A stretch of 64,000 bases of DNA. Origin: Prionace glauca (taxonomy: Eukaryota; Chordata; Chondrichthyes; Carcharhiniformes; Carcharhinidae). The stretch covers positions 14,502,059 through 14,566,058 of the forward strand of contig CM075760.1 of assembly GCA_037974335.1 (NCBI GenBank), written 5' to 3'. Both the position numbers and the translations under genes were made by a program. Of this stretch, positions 1 through 9,837 are shown in pieces. The notes beneath the pieces are model-generated. The model searched no databases. It saw nothing but the letters and a program-made list of their open reading frames with translations, and was not told where the DNA came from. The first letter of the stretch is position 1. Every line of letters starts with the position of its first letter.

Positions 1-262
1 AGAGTTGAGGAGGAACTTCTTCACTCAAAGGGTGGTGAATCTCTGGAATTCTCTGCCCGTTGAAGTGGTGGAGGCTGCCTCGCTAAATATTTTTAAGAAA
101 CGGGTTGATGGGTTTTTGATAAGAGAAGGGATTAAGGGTTATGGGGAGAGGGCGGGAAGGTGGAGCTGAGTCACGACAGATCAGCCATGATCTTATTGAA
201 TGGCGGGGCAGGCTCGAAGGGCCAGATGGCCTACTCCTGCTCCTATTTCTTATGTTCTTATG
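1..262 (+). mobile_element. CR1-A LINE, 3' end, cut by window edge
   Basis: The first 170 bases encode the end of a CR1 reverse-transcriptase ORF (FFTQRVVNLWNSLPVEVV, stop near 168). An A-family 3' UTR follows and ends in the repeated TTCTTATG tail near 262. It is almost identical to the 3' ends at 18940-19197, 34945-35205 and, inverted, 55755-56030. The rest of the element lies outside the window. Confidence 0.85.
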
Positions 263-1227
263 TTCAACAACTTAACATTTGAGGGGGAGGAGGTTGTAAC
301 GGGCCTAAAATTGTATAAATCCCCAGGCCAAGATGGGGTGATCCCCAGCCTGCTGTGGGAGGCAAGGAAGGAGATTGCAGTGACTCTGGCAATAATTAGC
401 TGGCTGCAGGAGAGGTAAACACAGTAAGAAGTCTCACAAAACCAGGTTAAATTCCAACAGGTTTATTCATACAAAAGCCACTAGCTTTCGGGGTGCTGTC
501 CCTTCATCAGGTGGAGTGAGAGTTCTATAAAAGCTAGTGGCTTTTGCTACCAAATAAACCTGTTGGACTTTAACCTGGTGTTGTGAGACTTCTTACTGTG
601 TTTACCCCAGTCCAATGCTGGTATCTCCACTGCAGGAGAGGTGCCACAGACTGGAGGACAGCCAATGTGGTATCATTAGTTAAGAAGGAACACGGGGAAA
701 AAACAGCAAACAACAGACCAGGAAATCTAACTTCAGCAGTAGGGAAACTATTGGAAAAAATTCTGAGGGGCAGAGTTAATCTCCACTTGGGGAGATAAGA
801 ATTAATCAAGGATAGACAGCATGGTTTTGGCAACGGGAGATCAGGTCTTACAAATTTGATTGCATTTTTGAGGAGGTGACTCATTGTATACAGTTGACGT
901 AGTCTACATGGACTTCAGTAAGGCTTTTGACAAGGTTCCATATGGACGACTGATGAAGAAGGTGAAAGCCCATTCGATAATTTGCCAAAGTGCATCCAAA
1001 AGTGACAGGAGTCAGAGGGGGATGGTCAAATGCAATTTTTGTGACTAGATGTCTGTGTCCAGCAGTGTTTTGCATGGATAGGAGTTGCATCTCTTCTTGT
1101 TTGTAGTGTAAGTTAATAATTTGGATGTGAATATCGGAGGTATACCAAGTAAGTTTGCAGGTGACACAAAGATTGGTGATTTCATAAATGCTGATGAGCA
1201 AAGCCTTAGATTACAGGACAATACTGA
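263..1227 (+). mobile_element. CR1-D LINE relic, left part
   Basis: Old CR1-clade LINE sequence in broken frames. Recognisable peptides are LYKSPGQDGVIPSLLWEARK (about 310-375), NVVSLVKKEHGEKTANNRPG (about 665-725) and the end of the RT palm with KFAGDTKIGDF (about 1150-1185), where the catalytic DD has become GD. It is interrupted by a fold-back PLE at 417-629. The relic resumes at about 5262 after a SINE that itself holds a CR1-B, so this is the outermost layer of a nest. Confidence 0.75.
404..642. mobile_element. Fold-back Penelope-like fragment with 13-bp TSD
   Basis: Element 417-629 is flanked by the same 13 bases, CTGCAGGAGAGGT, at 404-416 and 630-642. Its two ends are inverted copies of one sequence: AAACACAGTAAGAAGTCTCA on the left, and on the right the complementary stretch ending in the GTTTACCCCAGTCCAATGCTGG region. 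The same terminal sequence closes the PLEs at 17437, 35306, 50117, 60178 and 61190. It is short (213 bp) and carries no coding region. The perfect target duplication shows it moved as one unit into CR1-D. Confidence 0.8.
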
Positions 1228-1487
1228 CCGAGTGGCATTGCAGCCTCACAGCACCAAGGACCTGGGTTCAATTCCCAGCTTAGGTCACTGTCTGTGCGGA
1301 GCCTGCATATTCTCCCCATGTCTGCACAGGTTTCCTCCAGGTGCTCCAATTTCCTCCCACAGTCTGAAAGATGTGTTGTTAGGTACATTGGTCATGCTAA
1401 ATTCTCCCTCTGTTTATCCAAACAAATGCTGGAGTGTGGCAACTTGGGGATTTTCACAGTAACTTCATTGCAGAGCTGATGTAAGAC
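1228..1487 (+). mobile_element. tRNA-headed SINE, left part (split by CR1-B)
   Basis: This contains the degenerate tRNA-like head with box B GGTTCAATTCC, then the core with the CTCCCACAGTC-type block, then the stretch ending TTCACAGTAACTTCATTGCAG. The normal tail (TTGTGACACTAAT plus an ATAAACTTT ending) is missing here and is found at about 5231-5257, beyond the CR1-B insertion. Confidence 0.8.
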
Positions 1488-1879
1488 TAGAACAAAGAAC
1501 AAAGAACAAAACAGCACGGGAACAGGCCCTTCGGCCCAACGAGCCCGCGCCGCCGCCCCATGGTCAGTGACCTATTCATGACTCTATGTGTGAGGATCAG
1601 GGAGGTCCAATATAGGGACAATTTGTTACCCAATCAATCAGCCTAAAAGCACATTTTTGGGATGTGGGAGGAAACCGGAGCACCCGGAGGAAACCCACGC
1701 AACCACGGGGAGAACGCGCAAACTCCCACGGACACAGGCCCAACTCCATGTGTCCGCACAGTAACAGAGATAACCTCTGTGCTGCCATGATGCCCTCGAG
1801 ATGGTAAGTGCCTGTGGATAAAATTTCATTATTAAAGACTCTATACCCCTGAGCTAAACTGACCCCAAGCCTACAATGC

Positions 1880-4662
1880 TTAATAAGGCCTGCTATATCC
1901 CCCTATATGTAAACTGCTCATGTGGCTGTCCAAGTGACTCTTGAACAACCCTAGCGTGCCTGCTTCCACCACCTCACTCGGCAGTGCATTCCACATCCCC
2001 ACTACCCTTTGTGTGAAAAACTGCCCTCTAACATTAGTCTTATATCTAGCCCCCCTCACCCTAAGCCCGTGACCCCTCGTTCTATCCATTTCTAATAGCG
2101 GAAAAAGCTTATCACCATCTACTCTATCTGTCCCCTTCATAATCTTATAAACCTCTATCAAATCCCCCCTCAGCCGACGTCTCTCAAGGGAAAACAGCCC
2201 AAGTGCGTTCAATCTTTCCTCGTAAGACAGCCCTTCCATACCAGGCAACATCCTGGTAAATCTCCTCTGCACTCTCTCCAGGATCTCTACATCCTTCCGG
2301 TAGTACGGCGACCAGAACTGGACGCAGTACTCCAGGTGAGGCCTAACCAACGTTCTATACAACTGCAACATCAGACTCCTACTCTTATATTCTATACCCC
2401 TTCCTATGAAGGCTAACATGCCATACGCTTTCCTCATCACATTCTGCACCTGCACCGACACCTTCAGGGACTTGTGTACCTGCACCCCCAGGTCTCTCTG
2501 CGTATCTATACTCTGGATAGTTCTACCTTTTATCATATAACTCCCTTCCACATTATTCCGGCCAAAGTGCATCACCTCGCATTTCTCCGGATTAAATTCC
2601 ATTTGCCATCTATCTGCCCAATCTACCAGCCTATCTATGTCCTGTTGCATTGCCAGGCACTGCTCCTCAGTACCCGCCAATCCAACCATCTTAGTGTCAT
2701 CAGCAAATTTGCTGATCACACCACCTACCCCCTCTTCCAAGTCATTAATATATACTACAAATAGTAGAGGTCCTAGTACCGAGCCCTGCGGCACCCCACT
2801 GGTGACAGACCTCCAATTGGAAAAGGAGCCCTCCACTACTACCCGCTGTCTTCTCCTCCCAAGCCAGTTCTTCACCCATCTACATACCTGGCCTTGTATC
2901 CCATGAGCCTTCACCTTTTCTATCAGCCTACCGTGAGGGACCTTGTCAAACGCCTTACTGAAATCCATATAGACAACATCAACGGCTTGTCCTTCGTCAA
3001 CCGTTTTTGTCACCTCTTCAAAAAATTCCAATAGATTCGTAAGGCACGACCTCCCTGTAACGAAGCCGTGCTGCGTATCCCTGATCAGATTGCAGCGCTC
3101 CAGATGCTCATACATCCTATCCTTGAGGATCCTCTCCATTATCTTGCCTATAACTGAAGTCAAGCTCACTGGCCTATAGTTCCCTGGGTTATCCCTCTGA
3201 CCCTTCTTAAACAACGGTACAACATTTGCAATCCGCCAATCCTCTGGGACCTCACCTGTGTCCAAAGAAGAGACAAAGATTTGCGTCAGAGGCCCAGCAA
3301 TTTCATCCCTCACCTCCCTTAGCAGCCTAGGATAGATGCCATCAGGCCCCGGAGATTTGTCCGTCTTTATATTGTCTAAAAGTCCCAACACCTCTTCCCT
3401 CGTGATGACTATTTCCCTCAACGGATCCTCAAACTTCTCAAGCACAGCAGCAGAGGACTGACCCCTCTCCTGAGTGAATACCGACGCAAAGTATTCATTC
3501 AAGATCTCCCCCATTCCCCCAGGCTCCAAGCATAGTTCCCCTCCTCTGTCCCTGAGAGGACCAATGTTCCCTCTAACCATCCTTTTGTTTCTAATATAAG
3601 AGTAAAATGCCTTAGGATTTTCCTTAATCCTACCCGCCAAAGCCATTTCGTGGCCCCTTTTTGCCTTTCTGATGCCCCTTTTAAGTTCTCTCCTACATTC
3701 TCTGTATTCTTCTAACGCTATCTCTGTCCTCAAATGCCTCGATCTAGTGCACGCTTCCCTCTTTCTCCTGACCAGGTCCTCAATATCCCTAGTTACCCAC
3801 GGCTCTCTAATCCTACCTTTCCCATCCTTCCTCTTGACCGGCACATGTCTTTCCTGTAAAGATTGTAGTTTTCCCTTGAGAGACTCCCACATACCCAGCG
3901 TCGACCTACCGTTAAATAGCGTACCCCAGTCTGTATCTTTAAGATCCTGCCTAATCCGGCTGTATCTAGCCCTCCCCCAATTTAACACCCTCCCCTTAGG
4001 ACAGGCTTCATCTTTATCCATTAATATCTTGAACCAGACAGAGTTGTGGTCACTGTTAGCCACATGCTCTCCTACCTCAACGTCAACCACCTGCCCAGGC
4101 TCATTCCCCAGAACCAAGTAAAGTATAGCCCCCTCCCTGGTCGGTCTATCCACGTACTGCTCCAGGGATCCTTCCATTACACACTGTACAAATTCCTCCC
4201 CGTCAGCACCCTCTGATCTCAGTACATTCCAATCTACCCTGGGGAGATTAAAATCTCCGACTACCACCACCTATTCTTCCTGCACTTATCTAGAATGTCC
4301 CTGCTTATCCCTTCTTCCACAGCCCTCGGGCTGTTGGGCGGTCTGTAGTAAACACCCAGCATAGTAACATCACCCTTCCTATTCCTCAACTCCACCCATA
4401 GCGACTCGATTCCTACATCCTCCGTACCTCCCTCCCTCTGCACTGCTACGATGCAATCCTTAACTAACAATGCCACTCCCCCACCTCTCAGCGACCCACC
4501 CCTATCTCGCCTGAAACACTTATACCCAGGAACATTCAACTGCCAATCCTGCCCTTCCTTTAACCAAGTCTCTGTCACCGCCACCACTTCCAACTTCCTT
4601 TCAAACATTAATGCCTTCAGTTCATCTGTTTTGCCAGTCACACTCCTAGCATTGAAACACAT
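1880..4662 (-). pseudogene. CR1-B ORF2: AP-endonuclease / reverse transcriptase, one frameshift
   Basis: The first part (4662-4261, 133 codons) has the endonuclease N-terminus: NARSV, VVAVTETWL, GGGVALLVKD and GVYYRPP. It ends at a stop beside the overlapping start of a 796-codon frame (4270-1880) that opens with the conserved VVVGDFNLPRVDW block, so a one-base shift separates the two. The long frame then has the RT fingers (LFKKGQRDNPGNYRPVSL), the QHGF block, [32 protein letters not shown] and the catalytic SKFADDTKM. The thumb and C-terminal region has LSYEERLNALGLFSLERRRL and RGDLIEVYKIM. Apart from the shift I see no internal stop. A CR1 ORF2 is usually about 900-1000 residues, so the two parts together are near full length. 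It nicks target DNA and primes reverse transcription there. Confidence 0.9.
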
Positions 4663-4763
4663 GCACCGAAGACCCTCCGAAACAACCCGATCCTTCTTCC
4701 TACCCTCCGGGCCTACCCTATCCCCAATCCCAGTTCCGTCTACCTCCCCACCCCCCCTCCATA

Positions 4764-5198
4764 TTAGTTTAAACCCTGCCGATACACACCAGCTAACCTT
4801 CCAGCTAAGATATGTATGCCCTTCCCAGTTAACTGTACCCCATCCCTCTTGTATATTTGCCGTTCTTTCATAAAGACTTCCCAGTGGTCTATGAATATAA
4901 ATCCCTCTGCCCTACACCAATCTTTCAACCAAGCATTTAATTGGATTAGTTCATTATTTCTAGCCCTGCTAGCCCCAGGCACCGGCAGCAGCCCAGAGAA
5001 CGCCACCCTGGAGGCCCTACATTTCAGCCTGGCCCCCAACTCCCTGAACTGCCTGCGTATGTCCCCCCTGCACTTTGTTCCTACATCCTTCTCTCCTACA
5101 TGCACTATCACATTCGACTCAGTCCCTCCACCCTTCAAGATTCCCTCTACCCTTTCTGAGATGTCCTGTACCCCTGCTCCAGGGAGGCAGACTACCAT
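4764..5198 (-). CDS. CR1-B ORF1: SGNH/GDSL esterase-like protein (5' truncated)
   Basis: Frame of 144 codons from ATG at 5198. The stretch VCLPGAGVQDISERVEGIL followed by NVIVHVGEKDVGT matches the middle blocks of the SGNH/GDSL esterase domain known from ORF1 of many vertebrate CR1 elements. That domain is thought to act in retrotransposition, possibly in lipid or membrane contact; the exact role is not settled. The nucleophile block that should lie upstream (GDS) is not present, because the element begins just above. Near the C-terminus DGVQLTGKGI stands where family members usually have D-x-x-H, so the catalytic His appears to be Gln in this copy. It lies about 100 bp ahead of ORF2 on the same strand. 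The fold assignment is from motif memory only. Confidence 0.7.
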   Translation of the reverse strand: MVVCLPGAGVQDISERVEGILKGGGTESNVIVHVGEKDVGTKCRGDIRRQFRELGARLKCRASRVAFSGLLPVPGASRARNNELIQLNAWLKDWCRAEGFIFIDHWEVFMKERQIYKRDGVQLTGKGIHILAGRLAGVYRQGLN

Positions 5199-5230
5199 CC
5201 TGGAGTCCTGCTTTTGCCCACAGAATCGCC

Positions 5231-5257
5231 TTGTGACACTAATACATAAACTTTAAA
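5231..5257 (+). mobile_element. SINE tail, right part of the SINE at 1228
   Basis: The short stretch TTGTGACACTAATACATAAA continues the SINE cut at 1487. Intact SINEs of this subtype end the same way (for example 36085-36113). It marks the right edge of the CR1-B insertion. Confidence 0.65.
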
Positions 5258-5261
5258 ACTT

Positions 5262-5640
5262 TAGTTATATGGGTAGAGCCGGGGCAAATGGAATTCAATC
5301 CTTAAAAAGTTTGAGGTAATGCATTTTGGGAGGAGTAACAAGGTAATGGAATGCACAAAGAATAGTCAGATCCTGGAGGTACAGAGGTTCAGAGTGACCT
5401 TGGTGTGTATGTCCATAGATCTCTGAAGACAGCAGGACAGGTACATAAGGGGATTCAGAAAGCACATGGGATACTTGTCTTTATTAACTGAGGCATTGAA
5501 TATAAGGGCAGGGAGGTTCTGATGTAGCTGTACATAAGAAATAGGAACAGGAATAGGCCATCTGGCCCTTCGAGCCTTCCCCTGCCCTGTATAAACCACT
5601 GATTAGGCCACAGGTGAAGAACTGTGTACAGTTCTGGTTG
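5262..5640 (+). mobile_element. CR1-D LINE relic, right part
   Basis: Continuation of the relic broken off at 1227. It contains the region that encodes NPEKCEVMHFG-type sequence in related copies (about 5290-5345) and the LYR-x-L-(V/I)-RP-like region (about 5590-5640). The closest relative in the window is 60850-61183. A short inverted CR1-A tail (about 5533-5580: ATAAGAAATAGGAACAGGAA and following bases) lies inside it. Confidence 0.7.
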
Positions 5641-5695
5641 CCATGCAGGAGAAATAACAGAAAGTAGCCATGTTTCTGTTATTTCTCCTGCATGG
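5641..5695. repeat. Perfect 23-bp inverted repeat (hairpin)
   Basis: The arms 5641-5663 and 5673-5695 are exact reverse complements separated by 9 bases. The outer end of the right arm (CATGG, then AGATTTTCAGCTCTC) belongs to the conserved ZNF intron. The left arm abuts the LINE. The hairpin therefore sits on the junction between the LINE nest and ZNF-1. Confidence 0.9.
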
Positions 5696-5953
5696 AGATT
5701 TTCAGCTCTCTGAGTCCAGGACAGGAAGCAGTGAGCATGGATCTGTCAACTAGCTTCAATCAGCACCTTCAGGAGAATTGGGAGGTTGAATATTAGATAC
5801 AGCAGAGTGAGAATGGAGGGAGACTGTGTGGGTTGAAGATTTACAGCTTTTGTGGAATGAGAGAGGAAAGAATGTTCCATAAAAACTAGAGTTGTCTGTT
5901 CTGAATTTCTATCTTGTACTGACACTGATGACTTTTGTAAATTGTTTTTACAG
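5696..5953 (+). other. ZNF-1 conserved intron end and 3' splice site
   Basis: This is the downstream end of the intron shared by most ZNF genes here. Homologous stretches are 12108-12338 and 50510-50770 on plus, and 59943-60170 and 63531-63620 on minus. It ends in TTGTAAATTGTTTTTACAG with the exon starting at 5954. No first exon for ZNF-1 is visible. The LINE nest upstream either lies in its intron or has replaced its promoter. Confidence 0.7.
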
Positions 5954-6129
5954 AATATTAGAAGAGGAATCACACAGATAAATCTTAAGTATCACATCTC
6001 AGTCTGACAGAGTCATCCAATTCCTTGGAAACTAATTTTCCTCAGCCTCTGAATATGAAGGAGAAATGTTTGAGCGGTCTGTCGACTGCAAGATTTTAAG
6101 CAACAGTGTGACTGGAAAAACACTGGGAT

Positions 6130-6305
6130 ACAAACACACACCTGAGTGAGAGTGTTCCAGTGCACTGAGTGTGGAAAGAGCTTTAACCAGTTACACAACC
6201 TGAAAATACATCGCAGCATTCACAGCGGGGAGAGACTGTACCATGTTGTCTGTGTGAACAAGGCATCAAATGATAAAACTGCAATGAGACAAGGAGACCG
6301 ACAAT
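6130..6305 (+). other. Vestigial finger sequence upstream of the ZNF-1 start
   Basis: The exon encodes [20 protein letters not shown] and then the SIHSGERLY linker in a frame different from the main ORF. A second, collapsed finger (VVCVNKA) follows. The same decayed block stands before the start codon of ZNF-2, ZNF-7, ZNF-8 and ZNF-9, so it is part of the ancestral coding exon that is no longer translated in frame. Confidence 0.7.
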
Positions 6306-7148
6306 ATGGAAAAACCATGGAAATGTGAGGACTGTGGGAAGAGATACAAATCGCCCTCTCGACTGGAAGTTCATCGACGCAGCCACACTGGGGAGAGGCC
6401 GTTCACCTGCTGTGTTTGTGGGAAGGGATTCAGTGATTCATCCACTCTGCAGAGACACCAGCGAGTTCACACTGGTGAGAGTGCATTCACCTGCTGTCAG
6501 TGTGGGAAGGGATTTACTCAGATATCCAGCCTACAGACACACCAGCTAGTTCACACTGGGGAGAGGCCATTCACCTGCTCTCAGTGTGGGAAGGGATTCA
6601 GTAAGTCATCCAACCTACAGAAACACCAGCGAGTTCACACAGGAGAGAGGCCGTTCAGCTGCTCTGAATGTAGGAAAAGATTCACTCAGTTATCTCATCT
6701 GCGGGCACACCAGCGGGTTCACACTGGGGAGAGACCATTCACTTGCACTCAGTGTGGGAAGGGATTCACTCAATTGTACAGTCTGCAGACACACCAGCGA
6801 GATCACACTGGAGAGAGACCATACAGCTGCTTTCAGTGTGGGAAAGGATTCGTTCATTTATCAAACCTGCAGACACACCAGCGAGTTCACACTGGGGAGA
6901 GGCCATTCACCTGCTCTCAGTGTGGGAAGGGATTCACTCAGTTATCCAACCTGCGGAGACACCAGCGAGTTCACTCTGGAGAGAGGCCGTTCACCTGTCC
7001 CGTGTGTGGGAAGGGATTCACTCGGTTATCTACCTTGCAGTCACACCAGCGAGTTCACACTGGGGGGAGACTGCTCATTTGCTCTCAGTGTGGGAAGGGA
7101 TTCTGTGATTCATCCACCCTGCTGACACACCAACAAGTTCACAAGTGA
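6306..7148 (+). CDS. ZNF-1: C2H2 zinc-finger protein, 10 fingers
   Basis: The 280-residue frame consists wholly of ten tandem C2H2 fingers, each 28 residues (C-x2-C-x12-H-x3-H). It starts [10 protein letters not shown] and ends QQVHK. Linkers are mostly TGERPF, the usual form for sequence-specific DNA binders. All zinc-binding residues appear present, and the sixth finger ends QRDH. There is no KRAB, SCAN or BTB domain, so any effector function must come from an unseen exon or from the fingers. The start is the first ATG of the frame and matches the MEKPW start of ZNF-2, ZNF-7, ZNF-8 and ZNF-9. It is expected to be a nuclear DNA-binding regulator; its target is unknown. A 3' UTR block shared with ZNF-2 and ZNF-8 follows. 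Its nearest flanking match is the inverted ZNF-8 locus. Confidence 0.88.
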   Translation: MEKPWKCEDCGKRYKSPSRLEVHRRSHTGERPFTCCVCGKGFSDSSTLQRHQRVHTGESAFTCCQCGKGFTQISSLQTHQLVHTGERPFTCSQCGKGFSKSSNLQKHQRVHTGERPFSCSECRKRFTQLSHLRAHQRVHTGERPFTCTQCGKGFTQLYSLQTHQRDHTGERPYSCFQCGKGFVHLSNLQTHQRVHTGERPFTCSQCGKGFTQLSNLRRHQRVHSGERPFTCPVCGKGFTRLSTLQSHQRVHTGGRLLICSQCGKGFCDSSTLLTHQQVHK

Positions 7149-7835
7149 ATAGGGGGATTAGATTCTGCTGTTATTGTTTCTGTTCTCAATTACATCCTGG
7201 ACTGCATTTTGTTCATTCTCACAGTTGGTCAATGGGGAGGGTTTCTTTCTGCTGGACTGGCCGGTCTCTCAACTTTGACTCCAGTGGGCTGATGCTCTTT
7301 GAGTCTTGTTGCAAATACCTGGTTTTAAATTTCACAAGAATCACAGAGTGACAGGGTGTTAGGAAGGTCAGAGATATTTAGTCAGAATTTCTGTTTGAAA
7401 TTCCCCAAATGCCCATCCAATTTCCTTTGTAATTGTTTATTGTCTCCACTTCCCCCACCCTTTAGTGAGCGAGTTCCAGCTCATTACCATGCACTGCATC
7501 AAAATATTCTTCCTCACATCCCCCTGCAGCTCTGATTCAAAACCTTAAATCTGTGTCCCCCTTGTCCTTGTCCCATCAGCGAATGGGAACATCTTTTCTT
7601 TGTCCACCTTATCTAAATCTGTCAGAATCTTGCCCACCTCTATCAAATCTCCCCTCAACCTCCATTGCTCCAGGGGCAACAACCCCAGTCTGACATCGAC
7701 AATAAAGAACAAAGTAACAGAATATGTTAATACCTGAAATCGAATGGGAATGTTTAATTACAGTTTTAAAAATATTGTGAACATATTGTCCTGGACAATA
7801 AAGGAATTTGAATAACTCACCTTGGGTGTGGTGAA
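7149..7835 (+). repeat. ZNF-1 3' flank, inverted copy of 57940-58640
   Basis: The 3' UTR (about 7149-7360), an old minus-strand CR1 3' relic (about 7361-7710) and the following 125 bases match the reverse complement of 57940-58640 in the same order. Shared landmarks are GGGCTGATGCTCTTTGAG, CTGACATCGACAATAAAGAA and TATTGTCCTGGACAATA. This marks an inverted segmental duplication that includes ZNF-1 and ZNF-8. Confidence 0.8.
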
Positions 7836-8496
7836 ATGAAAGGTCCTTTACAAATTCAGCCTAGCCATAAGATTTGCATTCGAGTGAGCATAAGATATTT
7901 CACTCCAGGTATGATTCAACTGACCCACGAGGAAGTTTTTAGCAAACATAGTTAATTTAAGAACACAGTTAAAATATAAGAAGAAAAATTAGCATAATTT
8001 TTACCGATCGCAATAAAAAGCAACCATGATCTTGTCTCAACCTGAACAGCTAAGTCCAAATCAAATAATCCCTACAAACTTACAGCTCGTTTTAGGCTTT
8101 GCACAGAAAGCAAGTATGCTCATGTGATGCGGGATTTTGCAGCTTTTTAACACCTGTTGTGAATTAGTCCTTTAAACGTTGATTTCAAACTTTGACTTCC
8201 CAGTTCTGGAAATTTCAGGACCTTGAGATAGAGAGAGAGAGAGACAGACTGCTTGCCACTATCTTCCAGCTGGCAACTCACAGGTAGCAGAATCTTCACT
8301 CCACAGAAAGAGATGAGAAACACTCCTCTCAGTCTGCAGTCCAAAGAGCATGTGACAAAAGAAAACTAAAACCTTTCTCCTGTGAAAGAAATGTCCAAAG
8401 ACAGCATTGACCTTTTAATCAAGCTCAACACAACAGTTTGAAAGGGTCATAAAACTCCAGGTTACTGGATTAGCCCAGACTCAAAATAATCAAGCT
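7836..8496. other. Stretch without recognised gene
   Basis: AT-rich sequence with a short GAGAGAGAGA tract near 8228-8245. No coding region, RNA gene or recognised repeat is supported. Confidence 0.5.
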
Positions 8497-8823
8497 GCCT
8501 ATTATATTCAAAGAACAGAATCCTGACAGTACAGAAGGAGGCCATTTGGCCCATCAAGCCTGCACTGACAACAATCCCAGCCTATCTCAGTAACCCCACG
8601 TACTTACCCTGCTAATCCCCAGAAACGAGGGTCAATGTAACATAACCAATCAACCCAAACCACAGAACTTTGGACTGTGGGAAGAAACCAGAACACCTGG
8701 AGGAAACCCCTGCAGACACAGGGAGGATATGCAAACTCCACACAGACAGTGACCCAAGCCAGGAATCAAACCCAAATCCCTGGTACTGTGAGGCAGCAGT
8801 GCTAACCACTGTGTCACCACACC
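8497..8823 (-). mobile_element. tRNA-headed SINE
   Basis: Complete or nearly complete. The head is at the right (reverse complement GTGGTTAGCACTGCTGCCTC) and the core lies at about 8640-8740. The tail at the left (complement of CAGTACAGAAGGAGGCCATT, about 8528) is the tail also shared by a LINE at 14570-14745. Confidence 0.88.
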
Positions 8824-9424
8824 GTCATATTGTTCTTTGCATTAGCTGAGTTGTAAATCAGTGAAAGCCAGCACAATACTTGGTCTCTGAAACACTCGTA
8901 CATCCGTGAACTTTGTTTTAAAGAAATCCACATTTGAAAGCCCAGCCAGGATATGAAATATCAGCGCCTTAACAGGGAGATAAGACAGACAGACGCTATA
9001 TTTGATCTTTTCAACAGCACATCTGAGAGTTAAGAATGTGTGACATGATTTTGGGAAACCGGAGTGAGTGTGCACATCTGATTTGTTACATGTGAAAAAT
9101 AGGAAGCCTAAATTCATGGTGAGATGGAGTGAAGAGCGGGTCCCAAACACACACAGCTACTTGAGACACAGCAGGAGATGAAATGGTTAATGTGGCCAGG
9201 GGATTGAGACAACATTGTGACAACATCAAGGCACTGACACACACTCCAGAGAGAAACTGAGTTCAAAACAATCAGGATCCAATTAAACACAGTGCATATG
9301 GACACAATGTGAGGAAAATTAGAGTAAAATGGATAAAATTATAGATTGGGACAATTAAGAGCTTGGAAGAAATAACACTGAGTAAAAACTGTCCACAAGT
9401 TGGATAGGGGGTAAAGAGAGAGCT
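8824..9424. other. Stretch without recognised gene
   Basis: Moderately AT-rich. I see no coding frame with recognisable motifs and no clear repeat. Confidence 0.45.
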
Positions 9425-9765
9425 GGAGAATCTTTTACATCCTTCCTGTAATGAGGTAACCAGAACTGAGCACAGTACTCCAAGTGGGGTCTGATCAGGG
9501 TCCTATAAAGCTGCAACATCATCTTTCGACTCTGAAACTCAATTCCTCGACTGATGAAGGCCTGTACACCATAAGCCTTCTTAACCATAACTTCAACCTG
9601 CGCAGCTGCTTTGAGCGTCCTATGAACTCGGACTCCTCTGATCTTCCACACTGCCAAGAGTCCTATCATTAATATGTTCTGCCATTCTATTTGACCTGCC
9701 AAAATTAACACTTTACACTTATTGCCATCCTATTTGACCTGCCAAAATGAACCACTTCATAGAGG
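9425..9765 (-). mobile_element. CR1-C-like LINE relic
   Basis: The minus frame reads VKKAYGVQAFISRGIEF, then LQLYRTLIRPHLEYCAQFW, matching the C-terminal RT region of the CR1-C copies at 31557-32675 and 47700-49060. A small local duplication (CTATTTGACCTGCCAAAAT, near 9686 and 9730) lies at its right end. Confidence 0.75.
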
Positions 9766-9837
9766 GAATCGCTTTCTGTTAAAGAGCCTGCCAAACCAGA
9801 TTCAGATTCCCTGAATCTGACTGAGTAGGGTTCCATT

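Larger units (their letters stand above)
1488..5230 (-). mobile_element. CR1-B LINE, nearly full length
   Basis: This is the longest LINE in the window, about 3.74 kb, read on the minus strand. In transcript order it has an esterase-like ORF1 (4764-5198), a spacer of about 100 bp, an endonuclease/reverse-transcriptase ORF2 (4662 to 1880), and a 3' UTR of about 390 bp ending in a GTTCTTTGTT-repeat tail at about 1490. The 3' UTR contains a block also found in the tRNA SINEs (the GGTTTCCTCC...GGTTTCCTCCCAC region, about 1660-1740). The 5' end is truncated inside or just before ORF1. Other pieces of the family lie at 9838-9945, 19350-19478 and 43208-44010. Confidence 0.9.

Noticed and set aside
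1880-4662. Two independent host genes (133 and 796 codons)
   Set aside because: Both are parts of one LINE ORF2. The second begins with the GDFN block that continues the endonuclease of the first.
3672-5256. Plus-strand open frames of 140-149 codons opposite CR1-B
   Set aside because: They are antisense to the endonuclease/RT and ORF1 frames and have no motif of their own.
8228-8245. GA microsatellite
   Set aside because: Too short to be a notable feature on its own.
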